Source: Roseitranquillus sp963749675
GTDB taxonomy: Bacteria; Pseudomonadota; Alphaproteobacteria; Rhodobacterales; Rhodobacteraceae
DNA length: 64,000 nt
Assembly: GCA_963749675.1 (NCBI GenBank)
Contig: CAVVNT010000008.1
Span: 1 to 64,000, forward strand
Direction of reading: 5' to 3'
Part shown: positions 36,000 to 44,924 of the stretch, in pieces
Numbering within the stretch: the first letter of the stretch is position 1
How the letters are laid out: each line of letters opens with the position of its first letter
Program-made: the position numbers and the translations under genes
The notes under the pieces: generated by a model
The model's database searches: none
Told to the model about the DNA's origin: nothing
What the model saw: the letters and a program-made list of their open reading frames with translations, nothing else

Positions 36000-37488
36000 A
36001 TGAAGCTGTGGTTCGTCGTCGGAACCCAGCACCTCTACGGTCCCGAGACGCTCGAGCAGGTGTCCGCAAATGCGAACACCATCGCCGCGGCGCTGAACGA
36101 GTGCGGCCTGCCGGTCGAGATCGTGGCACAGCCCATCGTCAAATCACCCGATGAGGCAACGGAGACCTGCGCGCGCGGACGCCGATCCCGAGTGCGGCGG
36201 GGTCATCCTCTGGATGCACACCTTCTCGCCGTCGAAGATGTGGATCCGCGGCCTCTCGCGGCTGACGAAGCCGCTCCTGCACCTGCACACCCAGATGAGG
36301 CGCGACCTGCCCTGGGAGGCGATCGACATGGATTACATGAACCTGCACCAGTCGGCGCACGGCGACCGCGAGGCGGGGTTCCTCCACACCCGACTGCGGC
36401 TCGGCCGCAAGGTTGTTGTCGGGCACCGGAGCGACGCCCGGGTGCAGCAGCAGATCGACGCCTGGGCGCGGGCGGCACGCGCGTGGCACGACTGGCAGGG
36501 CGGCAAGGTCGTGCGCATCGGCGACAACATGCGGCAGGTCGCCGTCACGGATGGCGACCGCGTCAGCGCCGAGATGGCGTTCGGCTTCACGGTGGATACC
36601 TTCGGCGTGGGCGACCTGGTGGCTGGTATGGCGGCGGTTCCCGACCGGGATGTGGCCGGACCTCGCTGCGCCCTACGAGGGGACCTACGACGTCGAAGCT
36701 GACCTGGCGAAGGGTGGCGCGCGCCACGACGCGCTGCTCGACGCGGCGCGGCAGGAGCTGGGGTTTCGCAAGTTCCTGCGCGACCGCAACGGCATGGCCG
36801 TCACCCACACCTTCGAGGACCTGCACGGCCTGAACCAACTGCCGGGTCTCGCTCCGCAGCGGCTGATGGCGGAAGGCCATGGCTTCGCCGGCGAAGGCGA
36901 CTGGCGCACCGCGGCGCTCGTGCGGGCGCTAAAGGTGATGGGTCATGGTCTCAGCGGCGCCACGTCCTTCATGGAGGACTACACCTACGGCCTCGTCGAG
37001 GGAGAGGAAATGGTGCTCGGCTCGCACATGCTCGAGATCTGTCCCTCGATTGCGGCGGGCAAGCCGCGGATGGAGATTCACCCGCTTGGCATCGGAGGCA
37101 AGCCCGACCCGGTGCGGCTGGTCTTCGACGCGGTGACGGGCGACGCCCTCAACGCCAGTCTCATCGATCTCGGCAACCGGTTTCGAACTCGTCGTCAATA
37201 CGGTCGAGTTCGATCGACCATCCAGATCTGCCCAATCTTCCGGTCGCGCGGACTGTCTGGCGCTGCAAACCCGACTTCGCCACGGCCTGCGCGGCATGGA
37301 TACATGCCGGCGGCGCTCACCACACCGCCTTCAGCCGAGACGTTACGCGGGAGATGTTGACGGACTTCGCCACCATGGCCGGAATCGAGATGACGCTGAT
37401 CGACGAGGACACCCGATTGCCGCGCTTCCTCCAGGACCTGCGCATCGGCGAGGTCTATTACCACCTGAACGCGGAGTTCCGGTCTTGA
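36000..37488 (+). pseudogene. araA: L-arabinose isomerase, four frameshifts
   Basis: Reading through frameshifts near 36170 (CG lost from a CG run), 36657 (one extra base), 37184 and 37222 gives a complete AraA of about 495 residues, the normal length. It begins FVVGTQHLYGPETL, continues ILWMHTFSPSKMWIRGL and ends AEFRS. The metal ligands are all present: Glu in FMEDYTY, Glu and His in GSHMLEICPS and His in GGAHHTAF. The corrected stop (37486-37488) overlaps the araD TTG as TTGA. Preservation of every motif and of the junction suggests very recent damage or assembly error rather than old decay. It converts L-arabinose to L-ribulose. Confidence 0.9.
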
Positions 37489-38183
37489 GCAGTTACACCG
37501 AACTCAAGCGCAAGGCGTACGAGGCCAACATCCAGCTGCCGCGCCACGGGCTGATCAATTTGACCTTCGGAAACGCCTCTGCGGCGGACCGGGACCGGGG
37601 GGCCTTCGCCATCAAGCCGTCCGGCGTCGACTATGATGAAATGACCCCGGAAGACATGGTCGTGGTCGATCTCGACGGCGAGATCGTCGAGGGGAACCTG
37701 CGGCCCTCGTCCGACACGCCGACGCACCGCCGCCTGCTGCTCGCCTTCGAGACGATCGGCGGCGTCGTTCACACGCATTCGACCTGCGCAACAGCCTTCG
37801 CGCAGGCCGGCCGGCCACTTCCAAACTTCGGCACGACGCATGCCGACTATTTCTGCGGCTTCGTTCCCGTCACCCGGAAAATGGCGCGCGAAGAGATCGG
37901 CGGCGATTACGAGTGGGAGACCGGCAACGTCATCGTCGAGGAACTCGGGAACCGGGATCCACTCTTCTGGCCCGGCATCCTCGTGAACCGGCACGCTCCA
38001 TTCACCTGGGGCCCGACTGCGGCGAAGGCGGTCGAGGCGGCGGTGGCGCTGGAATGCGCCGCCGACATGGCATTGAAGTCGCTGCAGCTTGTTCCCGATC
38101 TCGAGCCGATAGAAAGTGAGCTTCTCAACAAGCACTTCTACCGCAAGCACGGGCCCGGTGCCTACTATGGCCAGAAGACCTGA
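37485..38183 (+). CDS. araD: L-ribulose-5-phosphate 4-epimerase
   Basis: The 232-residue class II aldolase-fold epimerase has NLTFGNASAADR, KPSGVDYDEMTPEDMVVVDL, the zinc ligands in VVHTHSTCATAFAQ and the later His in LVNRHAPFTWG. It starts with TTG at 37485, overlapping the araA stop by four nucleotides. It converts L-ribulose-5-phosphate to D-xylulose-5-phosphate, the last step of the pathway encoded here. No arabinose transporter or dedicated regulator is present in the window. Confidence 0.93.
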   Translation: MSSYTELKRKAYEANIQLPRHGLINLTFGNASAADRDRGAFAIKPSGVDYDEMTPEDMVVVDLDGEIVEGNLRPSSDTPTHRRLLLAFETIGGVVHTHSTCATAFAQAGRPLPNFGTTHADYFCGFVPVTRKMAREEIGGDYEWETGNVIVEELGNRDPLFWPGILVNRHAPFTWGPTAAKAVEAAVALECAADMALKSLQLVPDLEPIESELLNKHFYRKHGPGAYYGQKT

Positions 38184-38329
38184 GCCTTATGAAGCGTGAC
38201 CTACCCAGCCGCTTGAAGAGTCGGCTGAACCACGACGGAAGGACGGACCGAACCCTCATTTCGAGCCAAGCACCGGCGGGCTTCTCACCGAGGCCGGAAT
38301 GAGGACTCAGAGGATGACCAATAGAGCCC

Positions 38330-38573
38330 CGACAACGGCACCTGCGAGGCGTCGCTTTCCTACCGCATCGACGAAGGCGAGATCAATGGCGTCGACGTCT
38401 CCGGCATCTCCGTGGCGGGCGCGACGTTCAGCCCCGGCAACGTGCTCGACGGCAACTGGAAGGAGTGCCTCTACGTCTCCGACGACGCGACTGACGGGCA
38501 GTTCGACGCCGTTGTGGCCGCGTTCTCCGGCAAGAAGGGCGGCCCGCTCGCCGACCTCGGGCCGGCCCGGCCC
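38330..38573 (+). pseudogene. DUF1326 protein remnant
   Basis: The plus strand encodes GTCEASLSYRIDEGEINGVD, TFSPGNVLDGNWKECLYVSD and FSGKKGGPLADLG, a typical stretch of DUF1326. The N-terminus and start are missing, and the reading runs straight into the CCCTG repeat array, beyond which the family sequence is not recovered. Confidence 0.65.
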
Positions 38574-38620
38574 TGCCCTGCCCTGCCCTGCCCTGCCCTG
38601 CCCTGCCCTGCCCTGCCCTG
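38571..38620. repeat. Pentanucleotide tandem repeat (CCCTG) x10
   Basis: Ten perfect copies of CCCTG, directly continuing the DUF1326 reading frame as Pro-Ala-Leu-Pro-Cys units. A five-base unit changes reading frame with each copy gained or lost, as in phase-variable loci, although the downstream gene is not intact here. Confidence 0.95.
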
Positions 38621-39109
38621 CCCGGGAGATGGGATCGCGCGGCAAGCCGGCAAGATCCGATCTCCGGTCCGCCTGTGCGGCGGCAGAACGGTCAAGCCCT
38701 TCCAAGGATCGGCGCCCGGCCGAAGGGGGTGGTGGTCCCTCGCCTTGTCTCGGACGCGCTGCGTGCTGACCTCGCGAAGGTCCTGGAGATCGAGGAGGGC
38801 GGCAAAATGCGGTTGCTCGAGGACGATGTCGGCAGGCGAACTGGCGTTGGCGGCAAAAGAGTGCCTGACAACGCTCTCAAAGCGGTTTTCCAGGATCCAC
38901 TCGCTGTGGGGCCACCAGGACGAGGCGCATTGGGGCACGTTGCAAGCCTGGTCGGATCCCCCTCAAGGCAGGGACGCTTTGGCGAATACCGAGCTTCATC
39001 GTGCTCGCGCGGCGGAAGGAGAGCTTGGCTCCGTTAGCCGTGACGTGAACGGACTTTCTTCGCCAGTGGCCACGGCGGTTGTAGATCGCACGTTTGTCGA
39101 CGCCGTGGC

Positions 39110-39671
39110 GGCCAAGACAGCCTCAAGGCAGGGACGACAGTGCATGTCGGCCATCAGCATGTGGCTTCCGCCGGGCGCGACCGCGTCAGCCGTGTCCAGG
39201 AGCTTGGCGGTGCCGCTTGCCCTCGAAACGACAGTGGCGAAGGTCCGCCACCGGTCCGCCCGCTCGCTCCAATGACCAGCGGTCTGGAGGAAATCGCCGT
39301 GAACCACGAGCAGGTTGAACGGGACCCGAGCTGGGTCCCGCGGCAGGGACGACGGCTCGACGGCGACGACGACGTGGATCTCGCGCCCGGCGTCGAGTAG
39401 GCCGTGGAGCCAGCCCGTGCGGCCGTCAGGCGTCGTCTCCCACACCCCGCCGTGCATGTCGCCGCCATGGACCGGGACCACTGGCGGCAGGTCGCGCGCC
39501 CGCTCCGGGACGAAGTACTGAACGTAGCTCTGTTCGACCGCGAAATGGCCGCGCGGATCGTACGTGTACTCCGCCTCTCAGGTGAACGGAGGGTCCGCGG
39601 CTCCCCTCGGTCACGCGGGTGACGCGGCCGCCCACGGTGTAGCTGCCGAAGTCCCGCAGCGCGTATGTCAC
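39110..39671 (-). pseudogene. Alpha/beta hydrolase, internally deleted and frameshifted
   Basis: From 39671 the minus strand reads MTYALRDFGSYTVGGRVTRV, then in another frame YTYDPRGHFAVEQSYVQYF and VPVHGGDMHGGVWETTPDG with GWLHGLLDAGREIHVV. It then jumps to a C-terminal segment (VPFNLLVVHGDFLQ, VAPGGSHMLMADMHC). The first part includes the oxyanion HGG and the last the catalytic His region, but about 100 residues between them, including the G-x-S-x-G nucleophile, are missing. The gene is dead. Confidence 0.6.
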
Positions 39672-39686
39672 GCGGCCGCTCCGCCG

Positions 39687-39955
39687 TCAGTCGAGACTGT
39701 TCAGGTCGCGATACTCGTCATAGGCGGCAGAGAACGTCCGGTAGCTCTCAAGCACGCGGGCGAACAAAGGCCTCGGACTGCTCGGCGTAGACCTCGTCCG
39801 CCGCTGACTTCAGCGCCGTTACGACGTCGTCCGGCAGCCGCTCCACCGTCACGCCCTCGGAGCGGAACTGCTCCAGCACCTCACCTTGCGCCGCGACCGC
39901 CGTGCCGATGGTCCAGAGTACAGGCGCAACAACGAGATGGTTCGCGCGAAGATCC
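39687..39955 (-). pseudogene. TRAP transporter DctP-like binding protein, C-terminal fragment
   Basis: The minus strand encodes NHLVVAPVLWTIGTAVAAQG, VTVERLPDDVVTALKSAADE and, after a frameshift near 39765, ARVLESYRTFSAAYDEYRDL. This is the last 80 residues of a DctP-family periplasmic binding protein. The rest is replaced at about 39955 by a sulfotransferase fragment in the opposite orientation. Confidence 0.6.
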
Positions 39956-39957
39956 CG

Positions 39958-40107
39958 GCCGGATGGCTGATGGTCTTCACACCTGCGGACTGGTGAGAGC
40001 CGCTCTGCCGTTTCCTGGACGTGCCCGTGCCCCGCTCCCAATTCCCGCGCAGCAACGCACGCGATGAGTTCTGGGCCCTGTTCGGAGGCAAGCCGGTTGC
40101 GGCCTGA
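39958..40107 (+). pseudogene. Sulfotransferase-family C-terminal fragment
   Basis: The plus strand reads LMVFTPADW, stop, EPLCRFLDVPVPRSQFPRSN, then DEFWALFGGKPVAA and a stop. The W-EPLC.FL..PVP...FP..N..(D/E).FW pattern is the C-terminus of sulfotransferase-family proteins. Only about 50 codons remain, with an in-frame TGA, so it is a relic. Confidence 0.5.
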
Positions 40108-40238
40108 ACTCACCTGCTTCTTGTCAGGGGGGATAGTTGCCAGTCAACAATCCGAAACTCCGTGAGGTCCGGCACTTCATTGAGCTTGTCATGGCCTCGT
40201 TGCTGCGCCGCGCACCAGTGCCCACTTTGTGGTCCTTG

Positions 40239-42035
40239 CTATTTGAACCCGTCCCACAGCGCGTCGAGAAACAGGTGGGCGACGTGCGGATCGGCGAGCG
40301 CCGGCGGCGCGAGAATGCCCTGGTCCCCACGCTCTTCGGCCTCGTAGATCACATTGCCGTCCTTGATCGTGGCCAGCACCCGCAGGTCGGCCAAAGTCTC
40401 GGGATCGACGGCCGTCGGGTCGTCGGACAGCAGCACGAAGTCCGCGAGCTTGCCCACCTCGATGCTGCCCTTGTCGTCCTCCTCGAACTGCTGCCACGCG
40501 GGCCAGATCGTCATCGCCTTGAGCGCGGTCATCACGTCGACGCGCTGATTCGGCCCGAGGATGTCGCCCGAGCGGGTGCGACGCGTGACAGTGGCAGACA
40601 GGATGCGCATCGAGTTCGGAAACGCCACCGGCGCGTCATGATGCGAGCCGAACATCATGTCACGCTCGCGCACCCAGCCGGTCGGCGAGATGTTCTCGGC
40701 GTTCACCGGCCCGACCGTATGGTCGCGGTGCCAGTCGCCCCAGTAGAAGGTGTGCATCGGAAACAGCGACAGGAACACGCCGAGGTCCTTGTAGCTGTCC
40801 ACCTGGTCCTCGCGCAGGAACTGGCCGTGGACCAGGACGGGGCGGTTGCCGGGGTCGCCGTACTTCTCCTGCGCGGCGCCGATGGCGGCGATCAGCATGT
40901 CCGATGCGCCCTCGCCATTGGCGTGGGTAAGGATCTGGATGCCGCGCTCGTAGCACCAGTCGACCGCGTCTTGCACCTGCTCCATCGTCACGGAAGAATA
41001 GCCGGCGTACGCCGGGGGATAGTCGCCCACAGGGGCGAAGTAGGGGCGGTCTCTGAGCGCCGTGAACCCTTGGGGCGAGCCGTCAATGGTCAGCTTGCAC
41101 CCGCCGACGCGGACGTGCCCAGTGTAGTCGTCGGAGACGTTCGCCTCGATGTACTCCCTGGATTCCAGAACGTCGGGATAGGCGATGACGTCGACCGGCA
41201 GATCGCCGGCGGCGTCGATGGCCTTCAGCGTCTCGACGATCCCGCTGGAGGAACGGCCATCTTGCGCGGTGGTGTAGCCGAAGCTCGCCCACATCGCCGC
41301 CCCCGCCTTGGCGAAGGCCGCCATACCCTCCGAGCCGAGCTCCGACAGCATCGGAACCAGCACGGTGAAAAACGCGTACTCCTCCAGCACGCCGTTCGGC
41401 TCTCCGTCTGAACCGCGCCGGATAACGCCGCCCGTCGGGTTCTCGGTCGACGCGTCGATGCCGGCGATCTCCAGCGCCTTGGAGTTGGCGACGCCGAGGT
41501 GCCCTGACTGATGGACGATCAGGATGGGGAGCTCGGTGGACACGGCGTCGAGGTCTTCGCGGGTGGGGTGGCGCAGTTCAGCCAGTTGGGCGTTGTCGTA
41601 GCCGAATCCGATGATCATGTTCACCTGTTCGACGATCTCGGAATTTTCGTCGGCCCAGTCCGAAAGGGTGGCCTGAAGGCTGGCGATGTCGGTCACCTCG
41701 CCGTCGGGAGGCGCCAGCAGGTTCGCCGACAACGCCTGTAGCCCGCCCATCACGACATGCCCGTGGCTGTCGACGAAGCCGGGCAGCATCGCGCGTCCCT
41801 CGAGGTCGAATACTTCCGTCGTGTCGTCCTGATGAGCGCTGACGTCGGACAACGCGCCTACAGCCACGATGCGGCCATCCTTGACCGCGACGGCTTCGGC
41901 GGTCGGATTGGCGTTGTCGACCGTCAGGATCGGCCCGCCGGTATAGATCGTGTCCGCGACCTCCTGCGCCGAGGCGACGCTCGCTGAGACGCCGATGCAG
42001 AAGATCAAGGCGCTTGGGTGAAGTTGAACGTTCAT
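40239..42035 (-). CDS. Exported amidohydrolase, YtcJ-like
   Basis: The 598-residue metal-dependent amidohydrolase has a signal peptide (about 1-23, ending ASA-Q). The HxH metal motif is in GFVDSHGHVVMGG; later His ligands are in LTHANGEGA, VHGQFLRED and SHHDAPVAFPN, and the C-terminal beta domain is rebuilt by GSIEVGKLADFVLLSDDP. YtcJ-like proteins are a broad group of exported or cytoplasmic amidohydrolases with mostly unknown substrates. The ATG at 42035 has AGGAGAG upstream. It stands alone between two decayed regions. Confidence 0.9.
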   Translation of the reverse strand: MNVQLHPSALIFCIGVSASVASAQEVADTIYTGGPILTVDNANPTAEAVAVKDGRIVAVGALSDVSAHQDDTTEVFDLEGRAMLPGFVDSHGHVVMGGLQALSANLLAPPDGEVTDIASLQATLSDWADENSEIVEQVNMIIGFGYDNAQLAELRHPTREDLDAVSTELPILIVHQSGHLGVANSKALEIAGIDASTENPTGGVIRRGSDGEPNGVLEEYAFFTVLVPMLSELGSEGMAAFAKAGAAMWASFGYTTAQDGRSSSGIVETLKAIDAAGDLPVDVIAYPDVLESREYIEANVSDDYTGHVRVGGCKLTIDGSPQGFTALRDRPYFAPVGDYPPAYAGYSSVTMEQVQDAVDWCYERGIQILTHANGEGASDMLIAAIGAAQEKYGDPGNRPVLVHGQFLREDQVDSYKDLGVFLSLFPMHTFYWGDWHRDHTVGPVNAENISPTGWVRERDMMFGSHHDAPVAFPNSMRILSATVTRRTRSGDILGPNQRVDVMTALKAMTIWPAWQQFEEDDKGSIEVGKLADFVLLSDDPTAVDPETLADLRVLATIKDGNVIYEAEERGDQGILAPPALADPHVAHLFLDALWDGFK

Positions 42036-42445
42036 CTGGCGTCTCTCCTGGAGCCGATCGAGAGGCAGACGGGTCCATGCCCCTTCCCATAGGCACCCTG
42101 CGCGTCCTTGGCCGAAAGGGCAACTCCGACACGAGCCCTGCGTCTAGCGAACTGCGGCCTTGTCCCGCTCCCCGGCCGCTCAAGCGTGGCGCAGCGAGCG
42201 GCCGCTTGACCGCACCAGATCGGCCAGCCGATCACCCTCTGCGCCCCTGGCCGCGTAAACGGCCGGAAGGGAGGCCTCCCGGGCGCATCGCGCCGCCCGG
42301 GACCGCGGCACTCTTGTCCCCTACCCTTTGGTGCCGCCGCGCGCCTGCGCCAGCCTGATCTTCGGGCGGGAGAACCGGCGCGGGATAACACCGTTCCGCG
42401 AGCCGGAGCGGTCCGCCGCAAAGTGAAAAGCAGGCTTCAGAGTGA
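42036..42445. other. Gap without a supportable gene
   Basis: About 410 bp of very GC-rich sequence upstream of the amidohydrolase. Open frames are short or compositionally biased. The amidohydrolase promoter presumably lies near 42060-42130 but no boxes stand out. Confidence 0.45.
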
Positions 42446-42631
42446 ATGTCTCCGGAGGAAGAGACCGGACCGGCGCTCTGGCTTGATGTCGGCGCCCATT
42501 CCTCCCCCAGCGACACCCAAGACCTGCCAGACGGCATCCTACCGACCGGCCGCGGCCGAACCTGTCAAGCGGCCTCAGGGGCGCATCAACCCGCCCGTCG
42601 GGACATCCAACCGCAATCGGAAAGGAGGTGA
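42446..42631 (+). CDS. Possible small protein upstream of the 36-residue ORF
   Basis: The 61-codon frame runs from the ATG at 42446 and stops inside the Shine-Dalgarno sequence of the next small gene: its last codons read AGG-AGG-TGA. That arrangement would allow translational coupling. The protein (MSPEEETGPALWLDVGAHSS at the start) has no family I recognise, and its own ribosome binding site is weak, so it may be fortuitous. Confidence 0.3.
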   Translation: MSPEEETGPALWLDVGAHSSPSDTQDLPDGILPTGRGRTCQAASGAHQPARRDIQPQSERR

Positions 42632-42636
42632 GACCA

Positions 42637-42747
42637 ATGGGAACCCGCTGGCAAGCGCGCCGGGCGGAAGCCTGGGCGCTTCTGAGGAAGGGCGGCCTCT
42701 CGGCAAGGATCGCCCGCGCCTTGCTCGCTCAGCACGGAGCCGTTTAG
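42637..42747 (+). CDS. 36-residue basic small protein
   Basis: The ATG at 42637 follows an almost ideal AAAGGAGGTGAG. The product (MGTRWQARRAEAWALLRKGG, then LSARIARALLAQHGAV) is an Arg-rich amphipathic peptide. The 7-bp UUCG hairpin at 42761-42778 begins 13 nt after the stop. Strong initiation and termination signals around such a short frame suggest a real small gene of the mobile region, but I cannot assign a function. Confidence 0.6.
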   Translation: MGTRWQARRAEAWALLRKGGLSARIARALLAQHGAV

Positions 42748-42760
42748 GCTCCCCCCGCCT

Positions 42761-42778
42761 CAGCCCCTTCGGGGGCTG
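42761..42778 (+). terminator. Stable UUCG hairpin after the small gene
   Basis: CAGCCCC-TTCG-GGGGCTG is a perfect 7-bp stem with a UUCG tetraloop. No T-tract follows, so it may be a transcript-stabilising or attenuating structure rather than a classical intrinsic terminator. Confidence 0.5.
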
Positions 42779-42830
42779 GGGCACCTCTATCGCAACCGGC
42801 GCATCGACGCCAAGCAATATGGAGGCTCCC

Positions 42831-43016
42831 CATGCCCGACTTCACCCCGACACGCGCATCCCGCCGTCGCCGTTCCTGCAGCGCGCTGGCGGCGGCGTTC
42901 GCGATCGAGCGCCGCCGCCTCAGCGCCGCGAAAGTACGAGGCGCGCGCGTCGCATGCTGGCCTTCCCCGCAGACGCGATCGACGTGGAGCTGGACGTAGC
43001 GGGCGCGGTGCTGTAG
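42831..43016 (+). pseudogene. Small hypothetical protein with two frameshifts
   Basis: The ATG at 42831 gives MPDFTPTRASRRRRSCSAAL, then AFAIERRRLSAAK. The sensible reading then moves through a second frame (KYEARA) to a third (RRMLAFPADAIDVELDVAGA) that ends at 43016. A 62-residue protein would result. It lies in the mobile-element segment next to the ArdC relic. Family unknown. Confidence 0.4.
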
Positions 43017-43244
43017 GGCCCGCCGCACCACGACCAGACCGTTCGCCCGGCCGCATCGCGGCGCGCGCGGCAGCGCCCCGCGGACACCGATCATCGGTGC
43101 GCTGTGGAACCCAGTGTCGCACGGATTCGGGCGGTAGGCGTCGGTGCCAGCTCCCGCCCGGTCGACTGATCCGCAGGCTTCCGCGCTGAAACGGCAAAGG
43201 GGCCTTTTTCGGGGTGATTTTCACCTCGGAAGAAGAGCGAGACG

Positions 43245-43960
43245 ATGGGCACCACGGAGACGTTCGACCCGGCCAGGGATCGCCGGCGGCGGCGTTCCGC
43301 TGCGCGTGGGCGGCGAACCTTAGCAGGGCATCAACGCTTTCCTGCTTGGTCTGCGCGCCGCGATGAGGGCTACAGCTCGCCCTGCTGGATGACGTTCAAG
43401 CAGGCCAAGGGCCTCGGTGCCAGCGTCAGGAACGGCGCGAAGTCGAGCATTGTCGTCTAACACGGGACCGGCAAGCGCCGTGGCGCGGATGGTGCTGCCG
43501 GGGAGACTGGCCGCCAGGACGACGGGGGCGGCGGCACCTACCGCTTCCTCAAATCCTACCGGGTCTTCAAACGCAGAGCAGATCGGGGCATGGACGCCGC
43601 GCTCCATCCTGAGCCGGAGGGCGATCCCGGCGTCGGACCCGAGCCGATCACCGAGGTCCGGGCCTTCTTCGAGGCGATCGACGCCGATGTGGTCTTCGGA
43701 GGTGACCGCGCCTGCACATCCCCGCGCTCGACCGCATTCACCTGCCGGAGCTGTCGCGGTTCGAGAGCGCTGGAGCCTTCTACGCGACCTGGTGCCACGA
43801 GCTGAAACACTTTAAGAAACTCACGGCCCAACTCGACCGCAGCTTCGGTGCATCGAGCTTCGGCAATAAAGCCTAGAGCTCTTCGTCGAACTGGCGGCGG
43901 TGCTGATCGGTCAGCCGCTTCTCGATGCCGACGGAAACCGCGTCATCTGGCGCGCCTGGT
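43245..43960 (+). pseudogene. ArdC-like antirestriction/zincin protein, decayed
   Basis: The ATG at 43245 follows GGAAGAAGAG. Across several frames the ArdC order is visible: GINAFLLGLRAA, YSSPCWMTFKQAKGLGASVR, GAKSSIVV, TYRFLKSYRVFNAEQIDG, then FFEAIDADVVFGGDRA and AGAFYATWCHELKHFKKLTA. The HELKH metalloprotease motif and FVELAAVLIG are present. ArdC proteins combine an ssDNA-binding N-domain with a zincin domain and protect incoming plasmid DNA. At least four indels plus a TAG where Tyr is expected (near 43322) show the gene is dead. Confidence 0.7.
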
Positions 43961-44139
43961 CGAGCCGGGCTGGTGGGCCACGCGGCGATCCCGGATCTCG
44001 GGCGGACGCACCGCGCGGACCAGTGTTCTTCCGTGTCGTGACGAGCGAGGTTCACGGCGAGAAGCGCTTAACCTCGACGATCGCCCGCCGCCTCGGCACG
44101 CTCGGCGCGCTCACCCGTGGCCAACGCAATCTCCTCCCG

Positions 44140-44385
44140 CTCATTGAACGACGGGTACCGCCCCGACAACGCCTTCGCGGACGGTGCGTTTTGCGGCAAT
44201 CGCGGCGGCGCGACCGCCTTTCCGCGTCTCGCTCTCGGCGGCCACGGCCCCGCACGCCGTCAATGTGCGGCTGGAGATGACAACGTTCGCCCGGCCTCGG
44301 CCATCGCCTCGGCTATGGCGCGGCCGATCCCGCAGCTCGACCCGGTGAAGAGGGCCGTCTTGCCGGTGAGGTCGAAAAGGCTCAT
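44140..44385 (-). pseudogene. Short-chain dehydrogenase N-terminal fragment
   Basis: From the ATG at 44385 the minus strand encodes MSLFDLTGKTALFTGSSCGI with GRAIAEAMAEAG; after a frameshift it continues NVVISSRTLTACGAVAAE. This is the Rossmann NAD(P)-binding half of an SDR. The catalytic Tyr-Lys half is absent. It lies divergent from the MaoC gene and would have been part of the degradation cluster. Confidence 0.65.
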
Positions 44386-44434
44386 GGCGGCGCGGTCTCC
44401 GTGGCTTGCCGGCTGACTTGGCCTGCGCCATAAC

Positions 44435-44455
44435 TTGCGAAATGTCGTTTCGCAA
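44435..44455. promoter_or_regulatory. Inverted repeat in front of maoC; candidate IclR operator
   Basis: TTGCGAAA (44435-44442) and TTTCGCAA (44448-44455) form a perfect 8-bp inverted repeat with a 5-nt spacer, 53 bp upstream of the MaoC start. A closely related repeat lies in the divergent promoter at 59034-59054. Their spacing and the presence of an IclR gene in the cluster make them likely operators. Confidence 0.6.
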
Positions 44456-44508
44456 AGTGGAATGGCAGCAAGGCCGACCTTGGGCAGCCGGCATCGGAGG
44501 GAGCGCGG

Positions 44509-44924
44509 ATGCAAGTGATATCGACGGGCGAAACGATTGCCGTCTCGCGCTGGATCGAGGCTGATCAGGCGCTGATCGGGGGCTTCGCCGCGCTGACGGG
44601 CGACGATGAGTTCATCCACACCGACCTCGAGCGGACGCAGGCCGACACGGATCTTGGCGGAACGATCGCGCACGGATTCCTGACGCTGCGCTCCTCAGGG
44701 CGATGGCGCGCGACGCGCAGCTCGCCGGCACGCGGATGGGCCTGAACTACGGCTTCGACCGCGTCCGCTTCCCGTCGCCGGTGCCGGCGGGCGGGCGGAT
44801 TCGCGGCCGGTTCGTGACCTGGCACGTCACCGCCGAAATCGAGCGGCGCGAGCGCCCCGCCCTTGTCGCGGATTGGATCAGCCGCCGCTACTTGGCCAGG
44901 GCGGAGATGGAGGGGACGCGATGA
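44509..44924 (+). pseudogene. MaoC-family enoyl-CoA hydratase, one frameshift
   Basis: The ATG at 44509 has GGAGGGAG upstream. The first frame gives FAALTGDDEFIHTDLERTQA and GGTIAHGFLTL; the second frame from about 44690 gives MARDAQLAGTRMGLNYGFDR and VRFPSPVPAGGRIRGRF. Together they are a normal 138-residue hot-dog-fold MaoC hydratase with the catalytic Asp/His in D..H.D and the IAHGFLTL motif. One base is missing near 44688. The corrected stop overlaps the thiolase ATG as ATGA. It would hydrate a 2-enoyl-CoA in the pathway. Confidence 0.85.

Noticed and set aside
34149..36032. Minus-strand open frame of 627 codons
   Set aside because: Antisense shadow of araB.
38210..38230. Inverted repeat CAGCCG/CGGCTG after araD considered as a terminator
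   Set aside because: Only six base pairs with a 10-nt loop and no T-tract.
38571..38620. CCCTG array considered as a CRISPR-like repeat
   Set aside because: The units are 5 bp with no spacers; it is a simple tandem repeat. No CRISPR array or cas gene was seen in the window.
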